This document shows, one piece after another, positions 8,307 through 16,101 of a stretch of 64,000 nucleotides of DNA. Under the pieces are notes generated by a model that was not told where the DNA came from, did not search any database, and was given only the letters and a program-made list of their open reading frames with translations. This DNA comes from Palsa-504 sp963753225 (GTDB lineage: Bacteria; Actinomycetota; Actinomycetes; Streptosporangiales; Streptosporangiaceae), in assembly GCA_963753225.1 (NCBI GenBank), contig CAVWBQ010000017.1, positions 1-64,000 of the forward strand, written 5' to 3'. The position numbers were made by a program, and so were the translations under genes. Positions within the stretch are counted from its first letter, which is position 1; every line of letters starts with the position of its first letter.

Positions 8307-9080
8307 CTAGGCCGGCATGGCGAAGGGGCGGAACTTGCGGGGTCCGTAGAGCCGCTCGAGCATCTCGTTGAGCTCGGCCAGCAGCCGCCACGCGTCCTGC
8401 GGCCGGCGGCCCGGGCTGGCCAGCAGGCAGCCGCGGGCGAAGGCGGCCATCCGGGCGGGCGCGCGCCCGCCGATGAGCCCGGCCATGCACCGGGTCGCGA
8501 GCCAGATGTCCAGGTCGGGGCCGGCCGGGTCGCCCGCCAGGACCTCGGGCGGGTACCAGCGCTGGTAACGCCGTACGATGGCCCGGACCCGGCCGGCCGA
8601 CCCGGAAACCGAGTAGCACCAGTCCACCAGCACGAGGCCGTGCTCGGCCGGGTGGATCAGCACGTGCTCGGGGAGCACCGCGCCGTGGATCACCCCGGCC
8701 CGGTGCGCGGCGCCGATCGCGACCAGCAGGCGCCGCCACATCCACGCCGCGTCCCGCGGATCGACCCCGGCCGGGAACGCGGACCGTACTTCGGCGAGGC
8801 TACGGAATCCGCCGAGCGCGCCGATCAGGTTGACGTGCCGCCGGATACCCAAACGGGCGTCATCACGCTGCCCCGTCGCCACGAGCGGCGGGAAGTAGGC
8901 GAGCAAGGCCGGGTCCACGACATCCTGGAGCCGGGTCAGCGCCGTGGCTTCGCGGCGCATCAGGTCGTTGTCCGCCGGGTCGCGGGCGATCTTCAGCAGT
9001 GCCGCCTTGAACGGGGCCGCCTTGAGCTGGCCATGGCGGACCGGGTACAGGTTGGCGATGTCGCCCCGGATCGTGCTCAC
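8307..9080 (-). CDS. Kinase-fold protein, probable pseudokinase or atypical kinase
   Basis: A 257-residue protein with a protein-kinase fold. Lys30 in ALLKIA and Glu44 in RREATAL form the usual Lys-Glu pair. The catalytic loop reads HGAVLPEHVLIH, so the Asp of HRD is absent, while LVDWCYS keeps the DFG-type Asp153. It may therefore be a pseudokinase or an atypical small-molecule kinase. The GTG start at 9080 overlaps the NUDIX stop (GTGA), which fixes the start and implies coupled translation. It is second in the four-gene operon. Confidence 0.8.
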   Translation of the reverse strand: MSTIRGDIANLYPVRHGQLKAAPFKAALLKIARDPADNDLMRREATALTRLQDVVDPALLAYFPPLVATGQRDDARLGIRRHVNLIGALGGFRSLAEVRSAFPAGVDPRDAAWMWRRLLVAIGAAHRAGVIHGAVLPEHVLIHPAEHGLVLVDWCYSVSGSAGRVRAIVRRYQRWYPPEVLAGDPAGPDLDIWLATRCMAGLIGGRAPARMAAFARGCLLASPGRRPQDAWRLLAELNEMLERLYGPRKFRPFAMPA

Positions 9081-9874
9081 CTGATGTCGTCCTCGCGGCC
9101 AGGCCGGAGCAGCGCCGGGTGCAGCAGGCGCGCGTCCCCGCGGCGGTACAGCCGGGATCGCGGCCCGCCGCGGGGTCCGCCGGTCTCGGTGGTCCCGCCG
9201 GTGCTCTCCACGAACCCCGGGACCGACAGCACCTTGCGGTGGAAGTTCCCCGCGTGCAGTCGCTCGCCCCACACCGTCTCGTAGACCGCCCGCAGCTCAG
9301 TGATGGTGAACTCGTCGGCCACGAACGCGGCGGCCAGCGGCGTGTACTCGAGCTTGGACCGGGCCCGCTCCAGGCCGTCGGCGAGGATCCGCGCGTGGTC
9401 GAACGCGAGCCTGCGCGTGGTACCGGGCCGCTGCCCGGTGCCCCCCTCGGCCAGGCCGAGCGACTCCACCGGCACCCAGGCCGCCGCCCGCGCGTCGGTG
9501 CCCGCTTGCGGTTCCGGGAGTTCCGGCGCGAACATCAGGTAGGCGACCGAGATCACCCGCATCCGCGGATCGCGCCCCGGCGAGCCGTAGCTGGCCAGCT
9601 GCTCCAGGTGGATCCGGCCCGGGCGCTGTCCGGTCTCCTCGGCCAGTTCCCTGACCGCCGCCTCGTCCAGGTCCTCGGCGGGCCGGGATCGGACGAATCC
9701 GCCGGGTAGGGCCCATTGCTCCTCGAACGGCGGCACGCCGCGCTGCACCAGCAGCACGTCGAGCGTGCCGTCGCGGATCGTCAGCGCCACCACGTCCACG
9801 GTGACCGCGACCGGCTCGAACGCCCGGGGGTCGTAGCTGGCGAGGAAGTCCTCCTCGCCGGACGGCTGCTCCAT
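9077..9874 (-). CDS. NUDIX/winged-helix regulator, NrtR-like
   Basis: A 265-residue protein with a NUDIX domain (about 20-160; LPGGFV...REL-AEETG, with an insertion in the first half of the box) and a C-terminal winged helix (FTITELRAVYETVWGERL, then HAGNFHRKVL). This is the NrtR layout, in which ADP-ribose or related NAD metabolites control DNA binding. The ATG at 9874 has AGAAGGA 5 nt upstream. A longer frame exists but would run through the promoter palindrome. It heads the operon and probably autoregulates it. Confidence 0.85.
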   Translation of the reverse strand: MEQPSGEEDFLASYDPRAFEPVAVTVDVVALTIRDGTLDVLLVQRGVPPFEEQWALPGGFVRSRPAEDLDEAAVRELAEETGQRPGRIHLEQLASYGSPGRDPRMRVISVAYLMFAPELPEPQAGTDARAAAWVPVESLGLAEGGTGQRPGTTRRLAFDHARILADGLERARSKLEYTPLAAAFVADEFTITELRAVYETVWGERLHAGNFHRKVLSVPGFVESTGGTTETGGPRGGPRSRLYRRGDARLLHPALLRPGREDDIR

Positions 9875-9896
9875 CAAGTCCTTCTCAGGTTGAGAT

Positions 9897-9911
9897 GTTC
9901 TTAATATGAGA
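9897..9911. promoter_or_regulatory. Candidate NrtR-like operator
   Basis: TTCTTAATATGAGAA is a 15-bp imperfect palindrome (5 of 7 pairs) in an AT-rich patch 23 bp upstream of the NUDIX/winged-helix start. Position and shape suit an autoregulatory operator; binding is inferred. Confidence 0.45.
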
Positions 9912-10043
9912 ATAACACCGCCGACCGGAGTGTCAATGCCCCGTCCGCCAGGTAGGTGCACGTCAGTTATTAACACGCTGGTCTGAGCTCGGGGTGCGAG
10001 CGGTGAGGCGGTGGCCGCGGCGTCATCACAGGGCGGCGGTTCC

Positions 10044-10095
10044 GGGTCGATGTGCCGTTGGTCCGGCTCTTACCGGACCAACGGCCCATCGACCC
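10044..10095 (+). other. Long near-perfect hairpin in divergent intergenic region
   Basis: Arms of 23 nt (10044-10066 and 10073-10095) pair with one mismatch around a 6-nt loop CTCTTA. The hairpin begins 170 bp from the NUDIX start and ends 99 bp before the decarboxylase ATG, so it does not sit behind a gene, and no T-run follows. It may act in the leader of the decarboxylase mRNA, or be a mobile-element remnant. The rest of 9912-10194 shows no gene. Confidence 0.7.
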
Positions 10096-10194
10096 AGCGG
10101 TTACCGCATCAGCGGCGCCGCCAGCTCATGGTCAGCGCGGTGCTGTATCAGAACCGCGCTGCCACTCTCCGTAGAGAGTAAGTGGGGGGGAGCC

Positions 10195-11949
10195 ATGAGC
10201 GGGGTGTCCATCGACGGGGCCGCAGTGGCGGTCGTGACGGCAGGGAGCGTAGAGGCGGCGGCGGCGCCCGTTCCTGACCGGCCCGCGGGGTGGTGGCGGG
10301 CATGGCGGGACCGGTTCGGGCTGGCCGAGGTGTGCGGCACGCTCGCCGCCGCGGCCGGGTTCGCGGCCGGGTACGCCCAGGCCGGGTCGCTGCTGGCCGC
10401 CGCCGCGCTGGCGACCATCTGCGAGGCCGTCGGGTTCTACGGCTGCATCGGCGCCAAGACGGTGGCGGCGGCCCGCCGTGCAACCGCCCACCTGGGCGGA
10501 TGGCGCAGGCTGGCCGCCGGGGCGTGGCACGCGGTGCACGAGCAGCTAGCCTCGTGCGCGGTCGCGGAGAGCGTGGACAGCTTCCTGGTCCGCCCCGGGT
10601 GCCTGGTCGGCGCGGCGTGGCTGCTGCGGCCGCTGCCGGGCGGGGTGTGGCTCGGGTTCGCGGTGGGCAAGGCCACCGCCGACGTGGCCTGGTACGGCCT
10701 GGAGGCCTCCGCGCGCCGGGGCGTGTCCTGGTCGATCTGTGCCGCCACGCCCGGTGCCGCCAGGCCCGGCGCCGCCAAGCCCGGTGCCGCCAAGCCCGGT
10801 GCCGCCCGGCCGGCCACGCCGTACCTGGCGCTCGACCCGGCCCGCGCGGCCGAACGCTTCAGGGAGTTCGCCGCGGCACTGCCGGGGGTGGCGGTCTACT
10901 ACGCGGTCAAGGCCAACCCCGACCCCAGGCTGCTGGCCCGCCTGCACGCCGCCGGGTGCCGGTTCGAGGCCGCGTCCTGGGCCGAGGTCCGGGCCGCCGT
11001 CAAGGTCGGCGCCGACCCGGAATCCGTGCTGTACACCAACCCGGTCAAGCCCGTCGGCGACATCGCCAGGGCCCGGCGGGCGGGGGTCTGGCGGTTCGCC
11101 GCGGACAGCGGCGAGGAGCTGCAGAAGATCGCCGACCATGCCGCGGGCGCGGCGGTGCTCTTGCGACTGGCTCCGTCTCCGGATGGGGGCGTCGGCGGCA
11201 CGGTCGGCGACCAGGGCAAGTTCGGGGTGCCGTCCGGGCAGGTGCCCGGCCTGGCCAGGCTCGCCGCCTCGCTCGGCCTGCGGCCGTACGGGCTGGCCTT
11301 CCACGTGGGGTCGCAGATGATGGACCCCGCGGCGTGGGACGGCCCGATCCGCCAGTGCGCCACGATCATGACCATGCTGGCCGCCGACGGGATACGGCTG
11401 GAGCTGCTCGACCTTGGCGGCGGCTTCCCGGTCCGCTACGACGCCGAACCGCCGCCGCTGGCCGCCTACGCCGCCGCGATCAGCCGCGCGGCCGCCTGGC
11501 TGCCGTACCCGGTCCAGCTGGCCTGCGAGCCCGGCCGGGCCATCGCCGCCCCGGCCGGGACCATGGTCGCCTCGGTGATCGGGGCGGCGTGGCGGCACGG
11601 CACGGTACGGGTCAGCCTGGACGCCGGCGCGTTCCACGGCCTGATCGAGGCCCTGGAATCCGGCCGGGAGCTGCGGTTCCCCGTCACCATCCCGGCGGCC
11701 GGCCACCGGATGCTGGTCCCTTGCACGCTGACAGGTCCCAGCTGCGATAGCCAGGACACGATCCTGGACCAGGTCTGGCTACCGGAGCCGCAGGCCGGAG
11801 ACCAGGTGCTGATCGGCAACGCGGGCGCGTACACCACCTGTTATTCGGGCCGCAGCTGCTTCAACGGCTTTCCGGCACCGGGCGTCAGGATCGTCCGCCA
11901 GGGCGGGACACCCCGGCCCGTTCGGGACCATGAAAAGGTCCTGGCCTGA
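10195..11949 (+). CDS. Membrane-domain/ornithine-decarboxylase-type PLP enzyme fusion
   Basis: A 584-residue two-part protein. Residues about 40-180 are hydrophobic, with 3-4 likely membrane segments (for example VCGTLAAAAGFAAGYAQAG), and match no family I know. A repeat linker (183-207) leads to a complete type III PLP decarboxylase with YYAVKANPDP (Lys239), FHVGSQ, LDLGGGFPV, CEPGR, GPSCDSQD (catalytic Cys517) and GAYTTCYSG. The likely reaction is decarboxylation of ornithine or a similar basic amino acid to a polyamine. A purine-rich GGGGGGAG lies before the ATG. The fusion would tether the enzyme to the membrane, which is unusual. Confidence 0.85.
   Translation: MSGVSIDGAAVAVVTAGSVEAAAAPVPDRPAGWWRAWRDRFGLAEVCGTLAAAAGFAAGYAQAGSLLAAAALATICEAVGFYGCIGAKTVAAARRATAHLGGWRRLAAGAWHAVHEQLASCAVAESVDSFLVRPGCLVGAAWLLRPLPGGVWLGFAVGKATADVAWYGLEASARRGVSWSICAATPGAARPGAAKPGAAKPGAARPATPYLALDPARAAERFREFAAALPGVAVYYAVKANPDPRLLARLHAAGCRFEAASWAEVRAAVKVGADPESVLYTNPVKPVGDIARARRAGVWRFAADSGEELQKIADHAAGAAVLLRLAPSPDGGVGGTVGDQGKFGVPSGQVPGLARLAASLGLRPYGLAFHVGSQMMDPAAWDGPIRQCATIMTMLAADGIRLELLDLGGGFPVRYDAEPPPLAAYAAAISRAAAWLPYPVQLACEPGRAIAAPAGTMVASVIGAAWRHGTVRVSLDAGAFHGLIEALESGRELRFPVTIPAAGHRMLVPCTLTGPSCDSQDTILDQVWLPEPQAGDQVLIGNAGAYTTCYSGRSCFNGFPAPGVRIVRQGGTPRPVRDHEKVLA
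10741..10815 (+). repeat. In-frame 15-bp tandem repeat, 5 copies, in a domain linker
   Basis: Five 15-bp units (GCCGCCAAGCCCGGT and variants) encode AATPG-AARPG-AAKPG-AAKPG-AARPA exactly at the junction of the membrane region and the decarboxylase domain. Confidence 0.93.
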
Positions 11950-11951
11950 CG

Positions 11952-12434
11952 TCACCACGGCTGGCTGTTGCTGGTGAAGTGGGTCAGCGTGTCGATGTCC
12001 CCGGCCTTGTAGACGTGCCGCGGCGGGGTGGCGAAGGTGGCGTACGGCCGGACCCGGACCACCACCCGGTTCTCCTCGCGGGCCATCCGCTCGATCTCCG
12101 GCAACTTGGCCGACGTCACGTCCTTCTCGGCCATCAGGTCGATGACCCGGCGCAGCACGTCCACCGCCTGGCCGAAGTCCTCCTCGAGCGTGGCGTCCCC
12201 GTATACCTGCAGGTAGGTCAGGGGCCACTGCTCGTCCAGGATGCACAGGCTGACCTTGGGGTCGCGCTTGACCGCGAGCGCCTTGCCGCGGGCCGCCATG
12301 GTGGAGATCAGCAGGTCGTCACCGTCCAGGACGTAGTACACGACGGTCATGGCGGGGCCGTCGTTCTGGCGGTTGTACCCGAAGATGCAGGTCCGGTGCT
12401 TCCGCACGAACTCCCGGCGTTCAATTCGATCCAT
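11952..12434 (-). CDS. PPOX-class F420/FMN-dependent oxidoreductase
   Basis: A 160-residue split-beta-barrel protein of the pyridoxamine-phosphate-oxidase-like class. MTVVYYVLDGDDLLISTMAA and KALAVKRDPKVSLCILD are the usual cofactor-binding strands; actinobacterial members use F420 or FMN. The substrate is unknown. It is transcribed divergently from an LLM-type F420 oxidoreductase with only 20 bp between the start codons. There is no Shine-Dalgarno; TACTTT lies 7 nt before the ATG, so the mRNA is probably leaderless. Confidence 0.85.
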   Translation of the reverse strand: MDRIERREFVRKHRTCIFGYNRQNDGPAMTVVYYVLDGDDLLISTMAARGKALAVKRDPKVSLCILDEQWPLTYLQVYGDATLEEDFGQAVDVLRRVIDLMAEKDVTSAKLPEIERMAREENRVVVRVRPYATFATPPRHVYKAGDIDTLTHFTSNSQPW

Positions 12435-12440
12435 AGTGAT

Positions 12441-12447
12441 TAAAGTA
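12441..12447. promoter_or_regulatory. Overlapping divergent -10 elements
   Basis: TAAAGTA reads as TAAAGT on the plus strand and TACTTT on the minus strand, both TANNNT. The ATG at 12455 lies 8 nt and the ATG at 12434 lies 7 nt beyond the respective hexamers. One 7-bp element could thus drive two leaderless mRNAs. Confidence 0.55.
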
Positions 12448-12454
12448 AACGACT

Positions 12455-13297
12455 ATGCGGCTGGGTCTTATCCATATCAACATGCGGCCGATGAGCGACC
12501 CGGACGCCCTGGTCCAGGCGGCGCGGGCGGCCGAGCAGGCCGGCTTCGACTCGGTCTGGGCGGGGGAGCACCTGGTGCTGCCCGACCCGCAGGTGCCGCC
12601 GTCGCCGATGGCGCCGCAGGACCCGGCGCTCGATTCGCTGCTGGCGCTGACCTGGGCCGCCGCGCACACGGCCACGATCAGGCTGGCCACCGGGATCATC
12701 ATCCTGCCGCAGCGGAATCCCGTGCTGCTGGCCAAGCAGGTAGCGACGCTGGACGTGCTGTCCGGCGGGCGGGTCATGCTCGGCGTCGGCGCCGGCTACC
12801 TCGAACCCGAGTTCCGCGCGGTGGGGGCGAACTTCGCCGAGCGCGGCGCGGTCACCGACGAGTACCTCGATGCGCTGCGGGCGCTGTGGTACGACGAGCA
12901 CCCGGAGTTCCGCGGCCGGTTCGCCGGCTTCGGCGGCGTCGACGCTCATCCGCGTCCGGTGCAGCGGCCGGTCCCGCTGGTCGTCGGCGGGCACAGCGCC
13001 CCGGCCTACCGGCGGGCCGTCGCCCGCGCCCACGGCTGGTACGGCTACTGGCTGACGCCCGCCCGGGCCGCCGAGTCGCTGGCCGGCCTGGCCGCGGCCG
13101 CCCGGCAGGTCGCACGGCCCGCCGAGCTCAGCGAGCTCGAGATCAGCGTGACGCCGCGGGGCCGGATGACCGCCGAACGGGCGGCCGAGTTCGCCGCGAC
13201 CGGCGTGCACCGGCTCGTCCTGCTCGCGCCGCCGGACCCGGACGGGGCCGCTCGCACCATCGACGCCGGCACCGCGGCAATAGCCGGCCTGCGCTGA
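12455..13297 (+). CDS. LLM-class F420-dependent oxidoreductase
   Basis: A 280-residue luciferase-like TIM-barrel protein. MRLGLIHINMRP, DSVWAGEHLV, RLATGIIILPQRNP and LGVGAGYLEPEF are the standard strand and loop motifs of actinobacterial F420-dependent LLM enzymes, and VPLVVGGHSAPAYRRA follows. It transfers hydride between F420 and an unknown substrate. It is slightly shorter than the common 290-330 residues but looks complete. The start is fixed by the divergent neighbour and the TAAAGT hexamer 8 nt upstream. Confidence 0.88.
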   Translation: MRLGLIHINMRPMSDPDALVQAARAAEQAGFDSVWAGEHLVLPDPQVPPSPMAPQDPALDSLLALTWAAAHTATIRLATGIIILPQRNPVLLAKQVATLDVLSGGRVMLGVGAGYLEPEFRAVGANFAERGAVTDEYLDALRALWYDEHPEFRGRFAGFGGVDAHPRPVQRPVPLVVGGHSAPAYRRAVARAHGWYGYWLTPARAAESLAGLAAAARQVARPAELSELEISVTPRGRMTAERAAEFAATGVHRLVLLAPPDPDGAARTIDAGTAAIAGLR

Positions 13298-13324
13298 ACT
13301 AGCATGGCGGTGAGGGTTATCGGC

Positions 13325-15184
13325 ATGACTGAGCGCAAACCGCGGGAAATCAGCTTCGCATCGTGGATCGACCAGCAGGTCGCCGAGGCGGCCGAGCGGG
13401 GTGCCTTCGACGACCTGCCCGGCGCGGGCAAGCCGATCTCCCGCCGCGGCGGGACCGAGGCCTGGCTGCAGGACTACCTGCGCCGCGAGGGCGTGTCCGC
13501 CGACGAGATGCTGCCCACCCCGCTGCGGCTGCGAAAGGAAATCGATCGGCTTACCGAGACGGTCGAGGACCTGCACTCCGAGGACGAGGTGCGCGAGGTG
13601 GTCAAGGGCCTCAACCGGCGGATCGCGGAGTGGCGCCGCATCCCCGACGGGCCGCCGGTGTACGTCCGGCTGGTCGACGAGGAGGCGACGGTCGCCCGGT
13701 GGCGGGACGCGCGGCGCGCACCGCCGTTCCCGGCGCCGGCCGCCCCCCGCCCGTCCGCGGACCCGCCGCCGCGTTCGCGGTGGTGGTGGCGGCGCCGCCG
13801 CCGGCCCTTACGGGCCTGCATCCCGTGCCCCCTCGACGGTCCACGGTCAGGACGGGTGCGATGCCAGTTCGGCGCACGCCCGCAGGCTCGCGTAGTGCGC
13901 GGTCGCCCGCCGTGCCGCTGCGCCGCGGTCGGGCACGGGCCGGCCGGTGCCGGAGACGACGGCCGGGATGAACCGCGCGGTCAGCGCCGCGTGCGGGCGT
14001 ACGGTGAGTTCGAGGACACCGGTGGCTGTGCTGTAGGAACGCTCCCACCACAGGAAGTTGCCCAGGCCGTACGCCACGAAGGTATGGCCGAGCCAGCCGG
14101 ATCCCTGCAGCATGTGTGCGTGCGCGCCGACGATGATGCTGGCTCCGGCGGCGGCGAGCCGGTGCGCCAGGGACAGCTGGGCCTGGTCCGGGCAGGCCTG
14201 GCCTTCGGTGCCCCAGTGCATGAACACGATCACGATGCCGGCCAGCCGCCTGGCCGACCGGACGGCCGCCAGCGTGCGGCGCAGGTTGATGGCGTTGGCC
14301 TCGCCGGCCCGGCGGGGTGTCGCCACCCAGGAGGAGGCGAGCTCGGCCACCTGCGAGACGCCGACCACCGCGATCCGCACGCCCTTGATCGTGGTCAGGT
14401 AGGGCGCCCAGGCCGCGGCGGCGCTGGCCCCGATCCCCACGTAGGGGAACCGGGCGGCCCTGGCCGCGGCCAGCGTGTCGGCCAGGCCGGCGGGTCCGTA
14501 GTCCAGGGCGTGGTTGTTGGCCATCGTGACCAGGTCGATGCCGGCGTCTCGCAGCGCGGTGAAGGCGGTGGGCGGGGCGCGGAAATGAAAGGTCTTGGGC
14601 TGCGGCGTACCGCGGGTCGTGATCGCGGTCTCCAGGTTCACCGCGGCGAAGTCAGCCGACCGGAGCACCGCCGTGACCGGGCCGAACGCGGTGGCCGGGT
14701 CGGCCAGCAGCCGCGTCGTGCGGCCGGCGAAGTTCACGTCACCGGCGAACGCCAGCGTGATGCCGCCCCCGGCGCTGCCGGCATGGCGCCGCGTCCCGGC
14801 CAGCCCGGCCTGATGCGGCACTGGCGTCCCCGGCCGGCTCGCGGTAGCGGTGGGCCGGGGCGCGGACGGGGCCGCCGTGCAAGCCGCCAGGGGGAGCAGG
14901 ACCAGCACGCCGGACGCGACGGCGAGCGCGCCGCGGACCACGATGATCACAGAGCCTCCAGAAAAACCGCTTTCAGCTCGCCATGGCTCAGCGGGACCGG
15001 GTTGCCCTGCATGCTGCTCGACGTCATGGCCTTGGCGGCGATGTCGTCGGCCTGCCCGGCGCCGAGGCCGAATGCGGCCAGCCCAGGCACGCCGAGCAGG
15101 GCAATGGTCTCGCCGATCCAGGCCAGGCCGTCCTGGACGGACGCGCCGGGTTTCCCGGTCAGCAGCCGCGCCACCTCGGCGTAG
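13325..15184 (+). CDS. DUF1992 (DnaJ-homologue C28-like) protein with anomalous 3' extension
   Basis: The first 130-140 residues (MTERKPREISFASWIDQQ... to ATVARWRDARRA) match the DUF1992 family, small proteins that normally end there; LPGAGKPI is its hallmark. Here no stop appears and the frame stays open to 15184, antisense to the whole CapA gene and part of the dehydrogenase gene. The extra sequence is Arg/Pro/Gly-rich and has no look of selection. I take the functional gene as roughly 13325-13750 with its natural stop lost. ATG 13325 has GAGGG about 9 nt upstream; ATG 13304 is an alternative. Confidence 0.6.
   Translation: MTERKPREISFASWIDQQVAEAAERGAFDDLPGAGKPISRRGGTEAWLQDYLRREGVSADEMLPTPLRLRKEIDRLTETVEDLHSEDEVREVVKGLNRRIAEWRRIPDGPPVYVRLVDEEATVARWRDARRAPPFPAPAAPRPSADPPPRSRWWWRRRRRPLRACIPCPLDGPRSGRVRCQFGARPQARVVRGRPPCRCAAVGHGPAGAGDDGRDEPRGQRRVRAYGEFEDTGGCAVGTLPPQEVAQAVRHEGMAEPAGSLQHVCVRADDDAGSGGGEPVRQGQLGLVRAGLAFGAPVHEHDHDAGQPPGRPDGRQRAAQVDGVGLAGPAGCRHPGGGELGHLRDADHRDPHALDRGQVGRPGRGGAGPDPHVGEPGGPGRGQRVGQAGGSVVQGVVVGHRDQVDAGVSQRGEGGGRGAEMKGLGLRRTAGRDRGLQVHRGEVSRPEHRRDRAERGGRVGQQPRRAAGEVHVTGERQRDAAPGAAGMAPRPGQPGLMRHWRPRPARGSGGPGRGRGRRASRQGEQDQHAGRDGERAADHDDHRASRKTAFSSPWLSGTGLPCMLLDVMALAAMSSACPAPRPNAASPGTPSRAMVSPIQARPSWTDAPGFPVSSRATSA
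13847..14950 (-). CDS. CapA-family lipoprotein, metallophosphatase-like
   Basis: A 367-residue CapA/PgsA-type protein with a calcineurin-like fold. The signal peptide ends in LPLAAC (lipobox, Cys24). GDVNFAGR, VNLETAIT, NNHALDYG, HWGTEGQ and GAHAHMLQG are the conserved blocks that would bind two metals. Family members are linked to poly-gamma-glutamate or capsule assembly, but most actinobacterial ones are uncharacterised. The GTG start overlaps the dehydrogenase stop (GTGA), making it third in the ABM-dehydrogenase-CapA operon. Confidence 0.87.
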   Translation of the reverse strand: MIIVVRGALAVASGVLVLLPLAACTAAPSAPRPTATASRPGTPVPHQAGLAGTRRHAGSAGGGITLAFAGDVNFAGRTTRLLADPATAFGPVTAVLRSADFAAVNLETAITTRGTPQPKTFHFRAPPTAFTALRDAGIDLVTMANNHALDYGPAGLADTLAAARAARFPYVGIGASAAAAWAPYLTTIKGVRIAVVGVSQVAELASSWVATPRRAGEANAINLRRTLAAVRSARRLAGIVIVFMHWGTEGQACPDQAQLSLAHRLAAAGASIIVGAHAHMLQGSGWLGHTFVAYGLGNFLWWERSYSTATGVLELTVRPHAALTARFIPAVVSGTGRPVPDRGAAARRATAHYASLRACAELASHPS

Positions 15185-16101
15185 CGGTCCAGGGCGGGGG
15201 AGCCGGGCGTCCCGGAGCGCAGTGCCCGCACGTTAGCCCCGATAACCGGTGCCAACAGCGCGGCGCAGGCCATGCCGTGCGGCACGTCCGCGGTCCCGCC
15301 GATGACCCCGGCTAGGCCGTGCACGGCGCCCAGCTTCGCGTTGGCCAGCGCCATGCCGCCCAGCAGGGCGCACATGGCCATGTCTGTCCGTGCCGCCAGG
15401 TCGCCGCCGTCGGCATGGGCGGCGCGCAGGCCCGCCGCCGCGCGGCGCAGTCCCTCGCGGGCCAGCCCGTCGGTCAGCGGCGTGGCCCGGACCGAGACGA
15501 ACGGCTCCAGGCACTGGGTCAGCGCGTCCAGCCCGCTGGCCGCCGTGACCGGCGGAGGGCACGACACGGTGAACTCCGGGTCGACCAGCGCCACCCGCGG
15601 GATCATCAGCGGGCTGCGCAGGCTCGCCTTGAGGTGGTGCTCCGGCACGGCGAGCACCGCGTTGGCCGTGACCTCCGCCCCGGTGCCGGCCGTGGTGGGC
15701 ACGGCCACGCAGGGCGCGGCAGGCCGGGTGATCTTCTGCCCGGAGCCGACCACCTCCAGGAAGTCGAGCGGGTCGCCCCCGTTGGCCAGGAGCACGGCGA
15801 CCGCCTTGCCGAGGTCGATGACGCTCCCGCCGCCGATCGCGGTGATTACGTCGGCGCCGTGCTCGCGCGCGGCGGCGACCCCGGCCCGGGCCAGGTCGGC
15901 CGTCGGCTCGCCCGCCACCGGAAACACCGCGGCCGGCAATCCCAGGTCCGCCAGCAGGCTCGCATGACGCGCCGGGTTCGCCCCTGTGCACACCAGCACG
16001 CGCGACCCAAGTCCAGCCAGCACACCTGGCAGTTCGGCGGCCCGCCCGGCGCCGGCGACGATGCGGCCAGCCGTGGCGAACTCGAATCCCGTCGCCGTCA
16101 T
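14947..16101 (-). CDS. Iron-containing alcohol dehydrogenase family
   Basis: A 384-residue group III metal-dependent dehydrogenase. AIGGGSVIDLGKA is the NAD(P)-binding glycine loop, PTTAGTGAEVT the cofactor phosphate region, and HGLAGVIGGTADVPHG holds the metal-binding histidines. It oxidises an alcohol or reduces an aldehyde or maleylacetate-type substrate; which one is not clear. It overlaps the ABM gene upstream and the CapA gene downstream by 4 nt each. Confidence 0.9.
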   Translation of the reverse strand: MTATGFEFATAGRIVAGAGRAAELPGVLAGLGSRVLVCTGANPARHASLLADLGLPAAVFPVAGEPTADLARAGVAAAREHGADVITAIGGGSVIDLGKAVAVLLANGGDPLDFLEVVGSGQKITRPAAPCVAVPTTAGTGAEVTANAVLAVPEHHLKASLRSPLMIPRVALVDPEFTVSCPPPVTAASGLDALTQCLEPFVSVRATPLTDGLAREGLRRAAAGLRAAHADGGDLAARTDMAMCALLGGMALANAKLGAVHGLAGVIGGTADVPHGMACAALLAPVIGANVRALRSGTPGSPALDRYAEVARLLTGKPGASVQDGLAWIGETIALLGVPGLAAFGLGAGQADDIAAKAMTSSSMQGNPVPLSHGELKAVFLEAL

